Source: an uncultured Pseudomonadales bacterium
Lineage (GTDB): Bacteria; Pseudomonadota; Gammaproteobacteria; Pseudomonadales; Pseudohongiellaceae
Assembly (NCBI GenBank): GCA_943842505.1
Contig: CALTDI010000023.1
Location: 53,955-117,954 of the forward strand
Length of the DNA: 64,000 nt
Direction: 5' to 3'
The notes under the pieces are model-generated. The model saw only the letters and a list, made by a program, of their open reading frames with translations. It did no database searches and was not told the DNA's origin. Below, in pieces: positions 27,563-37,686 of this stretch (position 1 is its first letter; every line of letters starts with the position of its first letter). The translations under genes were made by a program, and so were the position numbers.

Positions 27563-28669
27563 CTAGGCGCTGCCGTATAACAAGCGAGAAGAATGAACAC
27601 CCCTTACCCATTTATGCGGATGCTTCAAACTCACTCCAGACTTGATACGGCTTTCATGAAAATGAACCAATGCCGATTCGGTTCCTGCCGCCACGGAGTA
27701 GTGGTGATGAAACCCGGTGACGCTCTTTATCCAGGCTTCGCCATCTATGCCCAGCTCATTTAGGAGCCTGTTCTTCTCATCCAAAGTATCTGTGATCCTG
27801 TGGGCAGAATATTCTTCTGGATGAAGTGCTTTGCAGGTTGTCTCCAGCAAGTCGAAATAGCTTTGCGGGGAAATTGCCAAGGGATGGTATGACGCCTCAC
27901 TAGCCCCACCTATTTCGGACATTGGGCGTAGCTTAGCCTGTCTGTCGCCGGCCTGGCGACCGACCAGATGTTTCGTATTACGGCGTGTAAGAAGACGATG
28001 TTGCCGGTAGCTTCGATTCTTCACTTTCTTCGCATGATTAATCAATCGCTCCTGAATCGAAGTGAAATCACTCCCCTCCAGTGAATCGGTAACGCCAGCC
28101 CGAACAGGATTTAGATCCACGTAGGCCATACACGTTACCAACGCTTTCTCATCTAGCAAGGCCTGACTCTTGAACCGCCCTTCCCAGAAACGACCACTGC
28201 ATGCATCTTCTCGATTCGCCTGACGGGCAACGGTTTCGTTCACACAGCGCATGAACCAGCTAATATCCATGAGCCGCTCCCGCCACAGACTCACTTGATG
28301 CTGCAGGCGCTTCTGCGCCGCCTTGCTCGATTTGTTTTTCTGTAGGGTGGCTATCAGGGCAGCATTACGCGGAAATAGTGCAGTCCATCGTCTGATTACT
28401 TCTGCATCATCCCAATCTTTCGCTTGCTGCTCGTTGACGAATAAGACCAGATGGTAGTGATTACTCATAATGGCATAGGCACAGATATCGATTGAAAACT
28501 GTGCTGCCAAGGTCTTGATTCGCGTCACCAGCCACTGCTTACGGTGATCGAAATTTTTCCCGCTGACCGGATCGTCGCCACAGAGATAGGCGCGGCGCAC
28601 ACAGCGTGAGATACAATGATAATAAGGTGTATCTTGCAGCGACACTTGTTGGTATCTGGCTCGGGTCAT
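27563..28669 (-). CDS. REP-associated tyrosine transposase (Y1/IS200-like, RAYT)
   Basis: A 368-aa protein of the Y1_Tnp family related to IS200/IS605 TnpA. The HUH metal-binding motif is H71-Y-H73 in AIMSNHYHLVLF; the region EGRFKSQALLDEKALVTCMA followed by YVDLNPVRAG contains the catalytic Tyr and is the hallmark of RAYT proteins. The N-terminus MTRARYQQVSLQDTPYYHCI is typical. The C-terminal about 130 residues are an extension of the kind found in the longer members. RAYTs are usually single-copy, domesticated enzymes linked to REP palindromes rather than self-mobile insertion sequences. No inverted terminal repeats are seen. The ROK kinase gene is divergent. Confidence 0.88.
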   Translation of the reverse strand: MTRARYQQVSLQDTPYYHCISRCVRRAYLCGDDPVSGKNFDHRKQWLVTRIKTLAAQFSIDICAYAIMSNHYHLVLFVNEQQAKDWDDAEVIRRWTALFPRNAALIATLQKNKSSKAAQKRLQHQVSLWRERLMDISWFMRCVNETVARQANREDACSGRFWEGRFKSQALLDEKALVTCMAYVDLNPVRAGVTDSLEGSDFTSIQERLINHAKKVKNRSYRQHRLLTRRNTKHLVGRQAGDRQAKLRPMSEIGGASEASYHPLAISPQSYFDLLETTCKALHPEEYSAHRITDTLDEKNRLLNELGIDGEAWIKSVTGFHHHYSVAAGTESALVHFHESRIKSGVSLKHPHKWVRGVHSSRLLYGSA

Positions 28670-28858
28670 CGGTGTTTGCTATGTCACTCTGTTCCAGTTG
28701 TTGTTCTTGCTTTGGTCGAAATTGTCTGCCGTTTACAGCCAGGACAAAATGCAAGCGGACCGCCGATTTTAGAGGGTTTGTAGTACTATGCAAGGCGAAA
28801 TTAAAAAGTGTTAAAGTGGCAGTGACACAACAGTAATGAAATAGGGATTGAGGTAGTA

Positions 28859-29776
28859 ATGAGAATCGGAGTTGACTTAGGTGGCACGAAGATCGAGGGG
28901 ATATTGCTTGCACCTAATGGTGAGGTAGTAGAAAAGATTCGCGTCGATACACCAACGGAAAAATATTCAGATACGGTCGAGGCGCTATGCCAAGTAGTCG
29001 AAGAGCTTCAGCAGAAAGCCCTTCTGAAACAATGCACGGTCGGAATTGGGACTCCTGGCGCTTTATCTGCAAAGAATAAAAATAATATCGAGCTAATGAA
29101 GAACTGCAATTCGATCTGCCTCAATGGCGAACCGTTAAAGCTCGATATCGAGAAACGACTGGGCTATGAGACCAGAGTTGAGAACGATGCGAATTGTTTC
29201 GCACTTTCCGAGGCCTGCTATGGCGCGGCGAGATCTGCCAGGACGGTTTTCGGTGTGATCCTGGGTACAGGAACAGGTGGCGGTATCGTAATAGACAAGC
29301 GGTTACACACCGGTCCGAATCGCATCGCCGGCGAATGGGGACACAACTGTATTCCCAGTTCGGTTCGCAAACTGATTACTGAAGATCGACGCTGCTACTG
29401 TGGCAGACAGAACTGCAACGAGACGGTTCTCTCTGGCCGAGGACTAACGCAGACCCACTTCGAAGCGAGCGGAGTCGCGCTAGAAGCCACGGAAATAGCG
29501 CGCTTAGCGGCTAACGGCGATAGTCACGCGAACAAGACTATACAGACCTACTGCGAGCAGTTAGCTCGATGTCTCTCTAGCGTAGTGAACTTTTTTGACC
29601 CGGAAATGATTGTCCTGGGCGGGGGCTTATCGAACATTGAGCAGCTGTATGTGCAGGTTCCGAATCTCATGCGTGAGCATGTGTTCACAGACAATATGCT
29701 GACCGAGCTAGCGGCACCTCAATTTGGCGATGCTAGCGGCGCCATCGGTGCCGCCTGTCTCTGGCCTCTCGACTAA
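28859..29776 (+). CDS. ROK-family sugar kinase (fructokinase/NagK-like)
   Basis: Cytoplasmic sugar kinase, 305 aa. The phosphate-binding motif is IGVDLGGTKIEG at the N-terminus, catalytic Asp in VENDANCFALSE, the second phosphate motif GVILGTGTGGGIV, the substrate-binding Glu/His region IAGEWGHNCIP, and a zinc site like CYCGRQNCNET (the ROK CxCGxxGCxE motif, with Asn for Gly). The adenosine motif is IVLGGGLSN. It is closest to Mak/fructokinase or N-acetylglucosamine kinase; specificity cannot be fixed from sequence. The gene converges with purA. Confidence 0.9.
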   Translation: MRIGVDLGGTKIEGILLAPNGEVVEKIRVDTPTEKYSDTVEALCQVVEELQQKALLKQCTVGIGTPGALSAKNKNNIELMKNCNSICLNGEPLKLDIEKRLGYETRVENDANCFALSEACYGAARSARTVFGVILGTGTGGGIVIDKRLHTGPNRIAGEWGHNCIPSSVRKLITEDRRCYCGRQNCNETVLSGRGLTQTHFEASGVALEATEIARLAANGDSHANKTIQTYCEQLARCLSSVVNFFDPEMIVLGGGLSNIEQLYVQVPNLMREHVFTDNMLTELAAPQFGDASGAIGAACLWPLD

Positions 29777-29792
29777 AGATCGAGTATCGGTT

Positions 29793-31094
<1,302 letters not shown>

Positions 31095-31124
31095 CTACTC
31101 AATTCCTTAGCGTTAGTTTAAACG

Positions 31125-32318
31125 CTACGTTAAATTCTCTACTGTCCACTTGCCATCGACTAGCTGCAGTTGCCGATCACAATTCAAGTCTTGTAGTTCT
31201 TCAGTCGCGAGCTCACTGGCCAAAAGATTGATAATCACAATCTCACCATCTGCTCGCAATTTCGCAATCGCATCCAATAGCTCCCCTTCATTACCACTCG
31301 GCGCCACTATTGTTTTCTTCTGCGTAAATGTCTTACTGCTTAGCCTGGCGATCGTCTTAAGATCGCTGTCAAAACCCGAGGCAGGTCGGGAACGGCCGAA
31401 GACCTCACCGATGTGGTCATAGCGACCACCCTTTGCCACTGCACGGCCATAGTTCGGCGTATATGCAGCGAACACTATTCCTGTGTGATATTCGTAGCCA
31501 CGCAACTCACAAAGATCGAAACACATATTCATTTCGGGATGACGCTGCTTGACCCCTTCTACTATCAATACTAATTCCAGCAATACTTTCATTACCGCAT
31601 TCGACGCGTTCTCGAAAACGCTCAAGGCCTCTTGCAGCACAGACTCATCGCCACTTAATCGCGTGAGTTGCTTCAACATAGCATTCAACGAGGCATCCTC
31701 TACAGAGGCATTCAAAACCGCATCTATTTCGTCATAGGCCTTGCGCTGCACGGCATCGAACAGCTTCGCTTCGGTGTCTGAATCTATCGCTGCTTCTTTA
31801 ACAAGGGCACGAAAAATGCCCACGTGCCCCAGCACGATGTAGACATCGTCGATTGCTGCCGCGTTCAACGTGGCGTACATAAGACAGATCAGTTCAATGT
31901 CACACTCGACACCGGCATGACCGTATAACTCTGCACCAACACGAATGGGAACTCGCGATGCCAATAACCCGCGGGGCTTGGTGTGCAGTACGTTGTCTGC
32001 ATAGCACAGCCGCACCGGACCATCTCTATTCAGGCAATGCGCATCGATTCGAGCAGCCTGCGGGGTAATGTCTGCACGAATTCCCATCATGCGACCACTT
32101 AACTGGTCGGTGATCTTAAATGTATGCAGGTCTAAATCGTGAGATGAACCGACTAGCAAAGAATCCAGGTATTCGATCAGCGGCGTAATCACCAGCTGAT
32201 AGCCCCAAGACTCATAGAGATCCAATAGCTGGCGCCGCAAGTATTCCAGCTTGCTAGCCTCTAAGGGGAGAATTTCCTCAACACCATCAGGAAGTAACCA
32301 ACGTTTTGCAGAAGTCAT
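31125..32318 (-). CDS. hisZ: ATP phosphoribosyltransferase regulatory subunit HisZ
   Basis: A 397-aa class II aminoacyl-tRNA-synthetase-like protein that pairs with the short form of HisG to start histidine synthesis. Motif 2-like region ADITPQAARIDAHCLN and the DLCELRGYEYHTGIVFAAYT and KGGRYDHIGEVFGRSRPASGF segments are the HisZ/HisRS hallmarks; it lacks the anticodon-binding domain of true HisRS. Position between yjeT and purA is common in Pseudomonas and relatives. Confidence 0.95.
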   Translation of the reverse strand: MTSAKRWLLPDGVEEILPLEASKLEYLRRQLLDLYESWGYQLVITPLIEYLDSLLVGSSHDLDLHTFKITDQLSGRMMGIRADITPQAARIDAHCLNRDGPVRLCYADNVLHTKPRGLLASRVPIRVGAELYGHAGVECDIELICLMYATLNAAAIDDVYIVLGHVGIFRALVKEAAIDSDTEAKLFDAVQRKAYDEIDAVLNASVEDASLNAMLKQLTRLSGDESVLQEALSVFENASNAVMKVLLELVLIVEGVKQRHPEMNMCFDLCELRGYEYHTGIVFAAYTPNYGRAVAKGGRYDHIGEVFGRSRPASGFDSDLKTIARLSSKTFTQKKTIVAPSGNEGELLDAIAKLRADGEIVIINLLASELATEELQDLNCDRQLQLVDGKWTVENLT

Positions 32319-32363
32319 GTCTATTCAGCTTTCACTAGGTAAATCTAATAAATTTATACGTTT

Positions 32364-32549
32364 TTAATTAATAATCAGAAGCAAGACCGTGCCGGCCAAC
32401 ATGCTTCCCAAACCTATCATGCGCATGGTGTTGTCATCGATCTGATCCAACATCAACAACATCTTTCGCCATCTGCCCGGGCTGATGAAGGGTATCACCC
32501 CTTCTATTACAAGCATCAGACAAAATGCTACGGCCAATTCATGCCACAT
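32364..32549 (-). CDS. yjeT: DUF2065 family membrane protein (YjeT-like)
   Basis: A 61-aa protein from 32549 (MWHELAVAFCLMLVIEG) with two membrane helices separated by FISPGRWRKMLLMLDQI, the conserved core of DUF2065. YjeT lies between hflC and purA in E. coli, as here. Function unknown. The longer frame start at 32579 is less likely as it adds a basic non-conserved stretch. Confidence 0.88.
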   Translation of the reverse strand: MWHELAVAFCLMLVIEGVIPFISPGRWRKMLLMLDQIDDNTMRMIGLGSMLAGTVLLLIIN

Positions 32550-32599
32550 AGTCTTGCCTCTGTTCTTGTAACTAGCCATAACACAGCTATGCGCACAAC

Positions 32600-32641
32600 A
32601 AAAAAAGTAAACCTGAAGCGCTGAACGCGATTCAGGTTTAC
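32600..32641 (-). terminator. rho-independent terminator after hflC
   Basis: Perfect 11-base stem GTAAACCTGAA/TTCAGGTTTAC with a 13-base loop, followed on the minus strand by seven T. It lies about 50 bases past the hflC stop and separates the hfl operon from yjeT-hisZ-purA. Confidence 0.92.
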
Positions 32642-32690
32642 GGTTTTCTAACTCTTCTGATTTTTAGCTATTCCACTGCTTGAGCGGAGC

Positions 32691-33557
32691 TTACTGTGAA
32701 ATCCCGTTCTTCAGATACTTGAAATAGTCACTATCCGGATCGAGTAGAAGCACATCGCTCTTCGAGCTAAATGTTTCCCGATAAGAATTCAGACTTCGAG
32801 TAAAAGCATAAAATTCAGGATCTTTATTGTAGGCATCGGCATAGATAGCAGTTGCGGTAGCGTCGCCTTCACCGCGCAGGCGCTCTGCATCTCTGTAGGC
32901 CTCGGCACGGAAGATCGTAGCCTGACGGTCTGCGTCAGCACGAATACCAATCGCGAGCTCTTCACCGAATGAACGCAACTCTTGCGCTTCTCTGTTTCGC
33001 TCGGTAATCATTCGATCATAAACGGACGAACGTACGTCTTCCGGTAGATCGATACGCTTCACTCGCACATCGATAATTTCGATGCCGATATCCGCCGCCG
33101 TAGTTTCATTAAGCTCGGCAGTCAAGGCCAACATCAGCTGATCTCTCTCACCAGCTACTACCTCTGCCAGAGTTCGGTTACCAATCTGGTCACGCAGGCC
33201 ATCGTTTATTCGCTCGGCAAGCAGGCTGCCAGCGGTAGCCGTATTACCTCGTGTCGAGATATAGAACTGACCAACATCTACGATGCGCCACTTAGCATAG
33301 GAATCGACTTCCAGTGCCTTCTGCTCCAGAGTCAGGAATCGACGTCGCGGTGCGTCCTCGGTCAAGATACGGGCGTCGAATTTTCGCACAGTGTTGACCC
33401 AAGGAATCTTGACGTGAAGGCCCGGCTCGATATTGTCCTGCACTAGTTCGCCAAATTGCAGCATCACAGCGCGCTCGGTTTCCTTCACAACAAATAGAGC
33501 ATTGCCCGTGACTACGACAACAAGAAAAATAAAACCTACTGCAATAAAATTCTTCAT
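32691..33557 (-). CDS. hflC: FtsH protease modulator HflC
   Basis: SPFH/prohibitin-family membrane protein, 288 aa, with an N-terminal helix (VGFIFLVVVVTGNALFVV) and a periplasmic SPFH domain (VVKETERAVMLQFGELVQ...PGLHVKIPWVNTVRKFDARI). With HflK it forms a large cage around FtsH. Its start overlaps the hflK stop by 4 bases. Complete. Confidence 0.96.
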   Translation of the reverse strand: MKNFIAVGFIFLVVVVTGNALFVVKETERAVMLQFGELVQDNIEPGLHVKIPWVNTVRKFDARILTEDAPRRRFLTLEQKALEVDSYAKWRIVDVGQFYISTRGNTATAGSLLAERINDGLRDQIGNRTLAEVVAGERDQLMLALTAELNETTAADIGIEIIDVRVKRIDLPEDVRSSVYDRMITERNREAQELRSFGEELAIGIRADADRQATIFRAEAYRDAERLRGEGDATATAIYADAYNKDPEFYAFTRSLNSYRETFSSKSDVLLLDPDSDYFKYLKNGISQ

Positions 33558-34765
33558 GGTCGATTCCCTCGCCCTGTTACAGGCAGTCGTGAACGGTCTA
33601 TGCTATTCGCGCTATTCGGTGCCGGCAAAAAAGGCGCCAACTGATCTGCAAGATTTCTAAGATCGTTGTTACTGCTGTTTGCATCGATGCTCGAAGTACT
33701 CTGCTCCATCAGCTTATCCAGCGGCAGGAACAACATATTGTTGCCACCCTGTACGTCCACCATGATCTTGCTGCTGGCGGTCATCACGTCCTCGATCGAA
33801 TCGATGTACAGTCGTTGTCGAGTCACCTCAGGTGACTTTACATATTCAGTCAAAAGCTGATCGAAACGAGAAGCATCACCCGTGGCTTGCGCAACAACTT
33901 GCTCTTTATAAGCGTTCGCCGACTCTATGCGCCGCTGCGCTTCACCGCGCGCCTCAGGAATAATCTGATTCGAGTATTGCTGAGCCTGGTTCTGCACACG
34001 CTGCTCGTCTTCTCTGGCACGAATCACGTCATCGAAGGCAGGTCGCACGGCATCGGGCGGCTGCGCATCAACGACGTTTACCTGACTCACTAGAATGCCC
34101 GTGTTGTAGACATTCATATAATCCTGCAGGCGCTCCTGTACATCGGCTGCGATTCGATCGCGACCGGTGGTCAGAATCTGATCCATAAAGTTACCGCCAA
34201 CTACGTGACGAATGGCAGATTCGGAGGCATTGTCCAGACTCAGTTCCGGATCCTGCACGGCGATCACATATTTCACCGGATCCTGAATCAGGTACTGAAC
34301 GGTCACGGCGATATCGATGATGTTCTCATCGGTTGTTAGCATCGCGCGGTTTTCATAAGTCTTGGCGTTCAGCTCGGAGACGTTCACCAGACTCACTTCA
34401 TCGACAAGCGGTGGATTCCAGTGCAAACCTGGACCCACTGTCGCATCCAAAACTTTACCGAAGCGCAATACCACGGCCCGTTCCGCCGCATCGACAATAT
34501 AGACGCCCATAAATGCCCACACCACGGCCACGACGACCACGAGGCCGGCGATTAGTCCCGCAGACAAGCCACCGCCGCCACCGGAGGAAGATCCGGTAGA
34601 ACCGGAGCCACTGCCGCCACCGCCGAACAGGCTGTTAAATTTTTTGGTCAGGTTGCGCACAACCTCATCGATGTCAGGGGGCCCCTGGTCACCGCCCTTA
34701 CGACCGCCACCCCAAGGGTCTTTGTCGTTATCGTTACCGTTATTTCCAGGTTCATTCCAAGCCAT
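33554..34765 (-). CDS. hflK: FtsH protease modulator HflK
   Basis: SPFH-family partner of HflC, 403 aa. It starts at 34765 (MAWNEPGNNGNDNDKDPWGG) after GGAGAAGCC; the cytoplasmic N-terminus is Gly-rich, then one membrane helix (AGLIAGLVVVVAVVWAFMG) and the SPFH domain from YIVDAAERAVVLRFGKV. The Gly/Ser stretch before the helix is longer than average. Translationally coupled to hflC. Confidence 0.96.
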   Translation of the reverse strand: MAWNEPGNNGNDNDKDPWGGGRKGGDQGPPDIDEVVRNLTKKFNSLFGGGGSGSGSTGSSSGGGGGLSAGLIAGLVVVVAVVWAFMGVYIVDAAERAVVLRFGKVLDATVGPGLHWNPPLVDEVSLVNVSELNAKTYENRAMLTTDENIIDIAVTVQYLIQDPVKYVIAVQDPELSLDNASESAIRHVVGGNFMDQILTTGRDRIAADVQERLQDYMNVYNTGILVSQVNVVDAQPPDAVRPAFDDVIRAREDEQRVQNQAQQYSNQIIPEARGEAQRRIESANAYKEQVVAQATGDASRFDQLLTEYVKSPEVTRQRLYIDSIEDVMTASSKIMVDVQGGNNMLFLPLDKLMEQSTSSIDANSSNNDLRNLADQLAPFLPAPNSANSIDRSRLPVTGRGNRP

Positions 34766-34865
34766 TGGCTTCTCCATAGCTTTCTAAAGACGCAGAAGGT
34801 CGATTTTAGCTAATAATTGTTCATTTACACAGCAATTTGCGCTTCGAGACGGTGATCTGTTGGAA

Positions 34866-36203
34866 TCAGGCGATTGTCGCCTTCTCTACAGATGCCTGCT
34901 CTAGCCGCTCCTGCACTGCAATATCGTGATTTATAATCTCTGTACCGCTTTGTTTCAGAATACGATCGAGGTCGGTACGGGGGAGTTTGACCCGCAGCTC
35001 AAAGTAACCTTGCTCGTCTATATGTTCTTCTTCGATAAACCCGCTCGCATACAATTGACTGCGCAGTTTAGCCTGCTGCGGTGAAACTCGCAGAGTCTCA
35101 TTCGCCATGCTGCCTGCCAGTAACTCACTCATCGCGCTATGCAACAGATCCATACCGGCTCCGGTTTTAGCCGATACCCAGACCTTCCTGGGCTTGCCGT
35201 TCGCGCCGCGCTGTATATGTGGCTCGACGTCGGGAAGTAGATCGATCTTGTTGAATACGATTAGCTGCTCGACTGACTTCGCTCCTATCTCGGCCAGAAC
35301 CTTATCAACCTCGACGATATGCTCCGGGTGAAATTCGTTGGCAGCATCCACAATATGGAGAAGCAGGTCCGCCTGCACAGTCTCTTCCAGCGTGGCGCGA
35401 AATGCCTCGACCAGTTGATGTGGCAGGTGGCTGATAAATCCTACGGTATCGGCAACGATAGCCGGGCCATAATTTTTCAGATTAATACGTCGCAGTGTCG
35501 AATCGAGAGTCGCGAACAATTGATCCGCCGCATAGGTATGGGATTCGGTCATCTTGTTAAACAGCGATGACTTACCCGCATTGGTATAACCCACCAGAGA
35601 CAGCGTAGCTACCTCGGCTCTGCGCCGCGAACGTCTACCCTGATCTCGTTGCCCGCGCACCTTCGCCAGGCCCTTGTTAATAGCCTTAATACGCTGCCCA
35701 ATCATACGCTGATCGAGCTCTAATTGCTTCTCACCCGCACCGCGCATACCGATACCACCCTTCTGTCTATCGAGGTGCGTCCATCCGCGTTTTAGGCGAG
35801 TGCTCAGATGCTGCATCTGGGCAAGCTCTACCTGCAGCTTGCCCTCGTGGCTACGCGCGCGCTGCGCGAAGATATCCAGAATCAACCCAGTACGATCCAG
35901 CACCCGGCACTTAAGCTCGCGCTCGAGGTTGCGTTCCTGACTCGGGGAGAGTGAGTGATTGAAGAGAACCAGCTCTGCCTTATGGGCGAGCACGGCAGCT
36001 TGAATCTCTTCGAGCTTACCGGAGCCTACAAAATAGTTGGGTGAGGGCTGCTTGCGTGATCCAGTGATGAAGTCCACCGGCTGTGCGCCGGCGGAAATCG
36101 CTAGTTCTTCAAATTCAGATGGATCCTCTCGTTCGCTCTCTGAATCGACAGCAAGGTGAACAAGAATAGAGACTTCGCCGGTATCGGGCCTGTCAAAAAA
36201 CAA
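34866..36203 (-). CDS. hflX: GTPase HflX (TTG start)
   Basis: Ribosome-associated GTPase that rescues or splits stalled 70S ribosomes under heat stress, 445 aa. The HflX N-terminal domain has FVGSGKLEEIQ, then the glycine-rich GGIGMRGAGEKQLELD and the G domain with G1 GYTNAGKSS (205-213), G3 DTVGFISHLP and G4 NKIDLL. The start is TTG at 36203, supported by GAGG seven bases upstream and by the conserved N-terminus MFFDRP; E. coli hflX is known for a related N-terminus. Confidence 0.95.
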   Translation of the reverse strand: MFFDRPDTGEVSILVHLAVDSESEREDPSEFEELAISAGAQPVDFITGSRKQPSPNYFVGSGKLEEIQAAVLAHKAELVLFNHSLSPSQERNLERELKCRVLDRTGLILDIFAQRARSHEGKLQVELAQMQHLSTRLKRGWTHLDRQKGGIGMRGAGEKQLELDQRMIGQRIKAINKGLAKVRGQRDQGRRSRRRAEVATLSLVGYTNAGKSSLFNKMTESHTYAADQLFATLDSTLRRINLKNYGPAIVADTVGFISHLPHQLVEAFRATLEETVQADLLLHIVDAANEFHPEHIVEVDKVLAEIGAKSVEQLIVFNKIDLLPDVEPHIQRGANGKPRKVWVSAKTGAGMDLLHSAMSELLAGSMANETLRVSPQQAKLRSQLYASGFIEEEHIDEQGYFELRVKLPRTDLDRILKQSGTEIINHDIAVQERLEQASVEKATIA

Positions 36204-36227
36204 TAAGGTACCTCACTGCAGGTTTAA

Positions 36228-36506
36228 TTAAACCGTGTTACCGGGTTCGCCAGCATCAACATCATCTTCAGCCGCTTCACCTGGATTCTGCATTGGAATT
36301 TTTACCATGCGCGCAGGGACGACGGTTGAAATCGCGTGTTTGTAGACCATCTGACTCACGGCGTTCTTCAACAGAATGACGAATTGATCAAACGACTCGA
36401 TCTGACCCTGCAACTTAATTCCGCTAACCAGATAGATAGACACCGGTATGCGCTCCTTGCGAAGCACGTTTAAAAATGGATCTTGTAATGTATGTCCTTT
36501 AGACAT
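36228..36506 (-). CDS. hfq: RNA-binding protein Hfq
   Basis: Hexameric RNA chaperone for small-RNA regulation, 92 aa. The Sm1 motif is in [20 protein letters not shown] with [21 protein letters not shown], and Sm2 is [10 protein letters not shown]. The C-terminal tail is short and acidic ([11 protein letters not shown]). Follows miaA and precedes hflX as in E. coli. Complete. Confidence 0.98.
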   Translation of the reverse strand: MSKGHTLQDPFLNVLRKERIPVSIYLVSGIKLQGQIESFDQFVILLKNAVSQMVYKHAISTVVPARMVKIPMQNPGEAAEDDVDAGEPGNTV

Positions 36507-36641
36507 AGTTGTTCTCCTTCAATCGACAATCTACAAAGCCGGGTATCCAACGTCTCACTTTCGAGAACTGGCTGAGCGGTTCTAAGATCTGCGGATCTTA
36601 TCAATAAAAAATTAACGGTCTCTATACGGCACACATATAGC

Positions 36642-37595
36642 TTATATAGAGGTGGCATCCATGTATTTCAAGACATGATGTACTGATTGAGTGGATGAAT
36701 CACTCAAACTTTGCAGGCTTGGCCAACTGCGCAGCCATGTAAGCTGCCGCTTGGCGAGTTGTCTGGTAGCGATAATACTCTTTTCTACCATGGCATCATA
36801 GTCGATCTCGCCGTCCAGATACTGCCAAACTTGCCTGTATCCTACTGATTTTATTGAGGGAAGCTGGTGATTGAGATCACCTCGACAGCGCAAAGCCTGC
36901 ACCTCCTCTACCAAGCCCTCCTCAAGCATCTTTAGAAAACGTCTCTGGATGTGACTATGTAATACGCCACGATCATCTGGCTGGATCGCGAAAAAGTGCA
37001 AATTGTAGGGAAGTTCCGCCTCCTGTCGCGTTTGCATCTCGGCGTGAAGGCTGGTCATGTTCTGCCCTGACACCCGATAAACCTCCAGTGCGCGCTGTAA
37101 TCGCTGCGGGTCGTGGGGATGAATTCTGGCCGCAGCGACGGGGTCCACCGCCTCTAGCTGCTTGTGCACAGCAATCCAGCCCTGCTCACTTGCCAGCTTC
37201 TCTATCTCGGCGCGCACCTCGGGATTGGCCTTAGGCATCTGCGCCAGGCCATCCCTAAGTACACGAAAATACAGCATCGTGCCGCCAACTAGCAGCGGTG
37301 TGTCGCCAACTCCGATTATTTCGTCAATTTCACGAAAGGCATCGTTGCGGAACTGTGAAGCCGAATAGGGTACTGCGGGATCGATAAAGTCGATCAGCCT
37401 ATGAGGGGCCAGCGCCAGCGTTGCCTTGTCAGGCTTGCCCGTGCCGATGTCCATCTGCTTGTAGATCTGCGCGGAATCGACACTGACAATCTGAAAGGGA
37501 TGCTGCTTTAGCAGATCGATAGCGAGGGCGGTCTTGCCCGAGGCGGTAGGACCCATCAGGCAGATCACATTGGGCTTGTTGGCTGAGGCGTTCAT
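36642..37595 (-). CDS. miaA: tRNA dimethylallyltransferase MiaA
   Basis: Adds the dimethylallyl group to A37 of tRNAs reading U-initial codons, 317 aa from 37595 ([20 protein letters not shown]). P-loop GPTASGKTA (15-23), [16 protein letters not shown], and the tRNA-contact region [16 protein letters not shown] longer upstream frame exists but has no homology to MiaA. Complete, between mutL and hfq. Confidence 0.96.
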   Translation of the reverse strand: MNASANKPNVICLMGPTASGKTALAIDLLKQHPFQIVSVDSAQIYKQMDIGTGKPDKATLALAPHRLIDFIDPAVPYSASQFRNDAFREIDEIIGVGDTPLLVGGTMLYFRVLRDGLAQMPKANPEVRAEIEKLASEQGWIAVHKQLEAVDPVAAARIHPHDPQRLQRALEVYRVSGQNMTSLHAEMQTRQEAELPYNLHFFAIQPDDRGVLHSHIQRRFLKMLEEGLVEEVQALRCRGDLNHQLPSIKSVGYRQVWQYLDGEIDYDAMVEKSIIATRQLAKRQLTWLRSWPSLQSLSDSSTQSVHHVLKYMDATSI

Positions 37596-37686
37596 AGAGA
37601 ATGATTGTACGCGGCTTTTTATAAAAGATGAGGGAGATAGTGGGCAATTGTTGGTGATACTCGAGTTCGATACCAGGGTCGTGGAC

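Noticed and set aside
27294..27611. 105-codon minus-strand ORF next to the transposase
   Set aside because: No ribosome site, no recognisable family, overlaps the 3' end of the RAYT gene, and ends in an A/T-repeat translation (FLFVFI).
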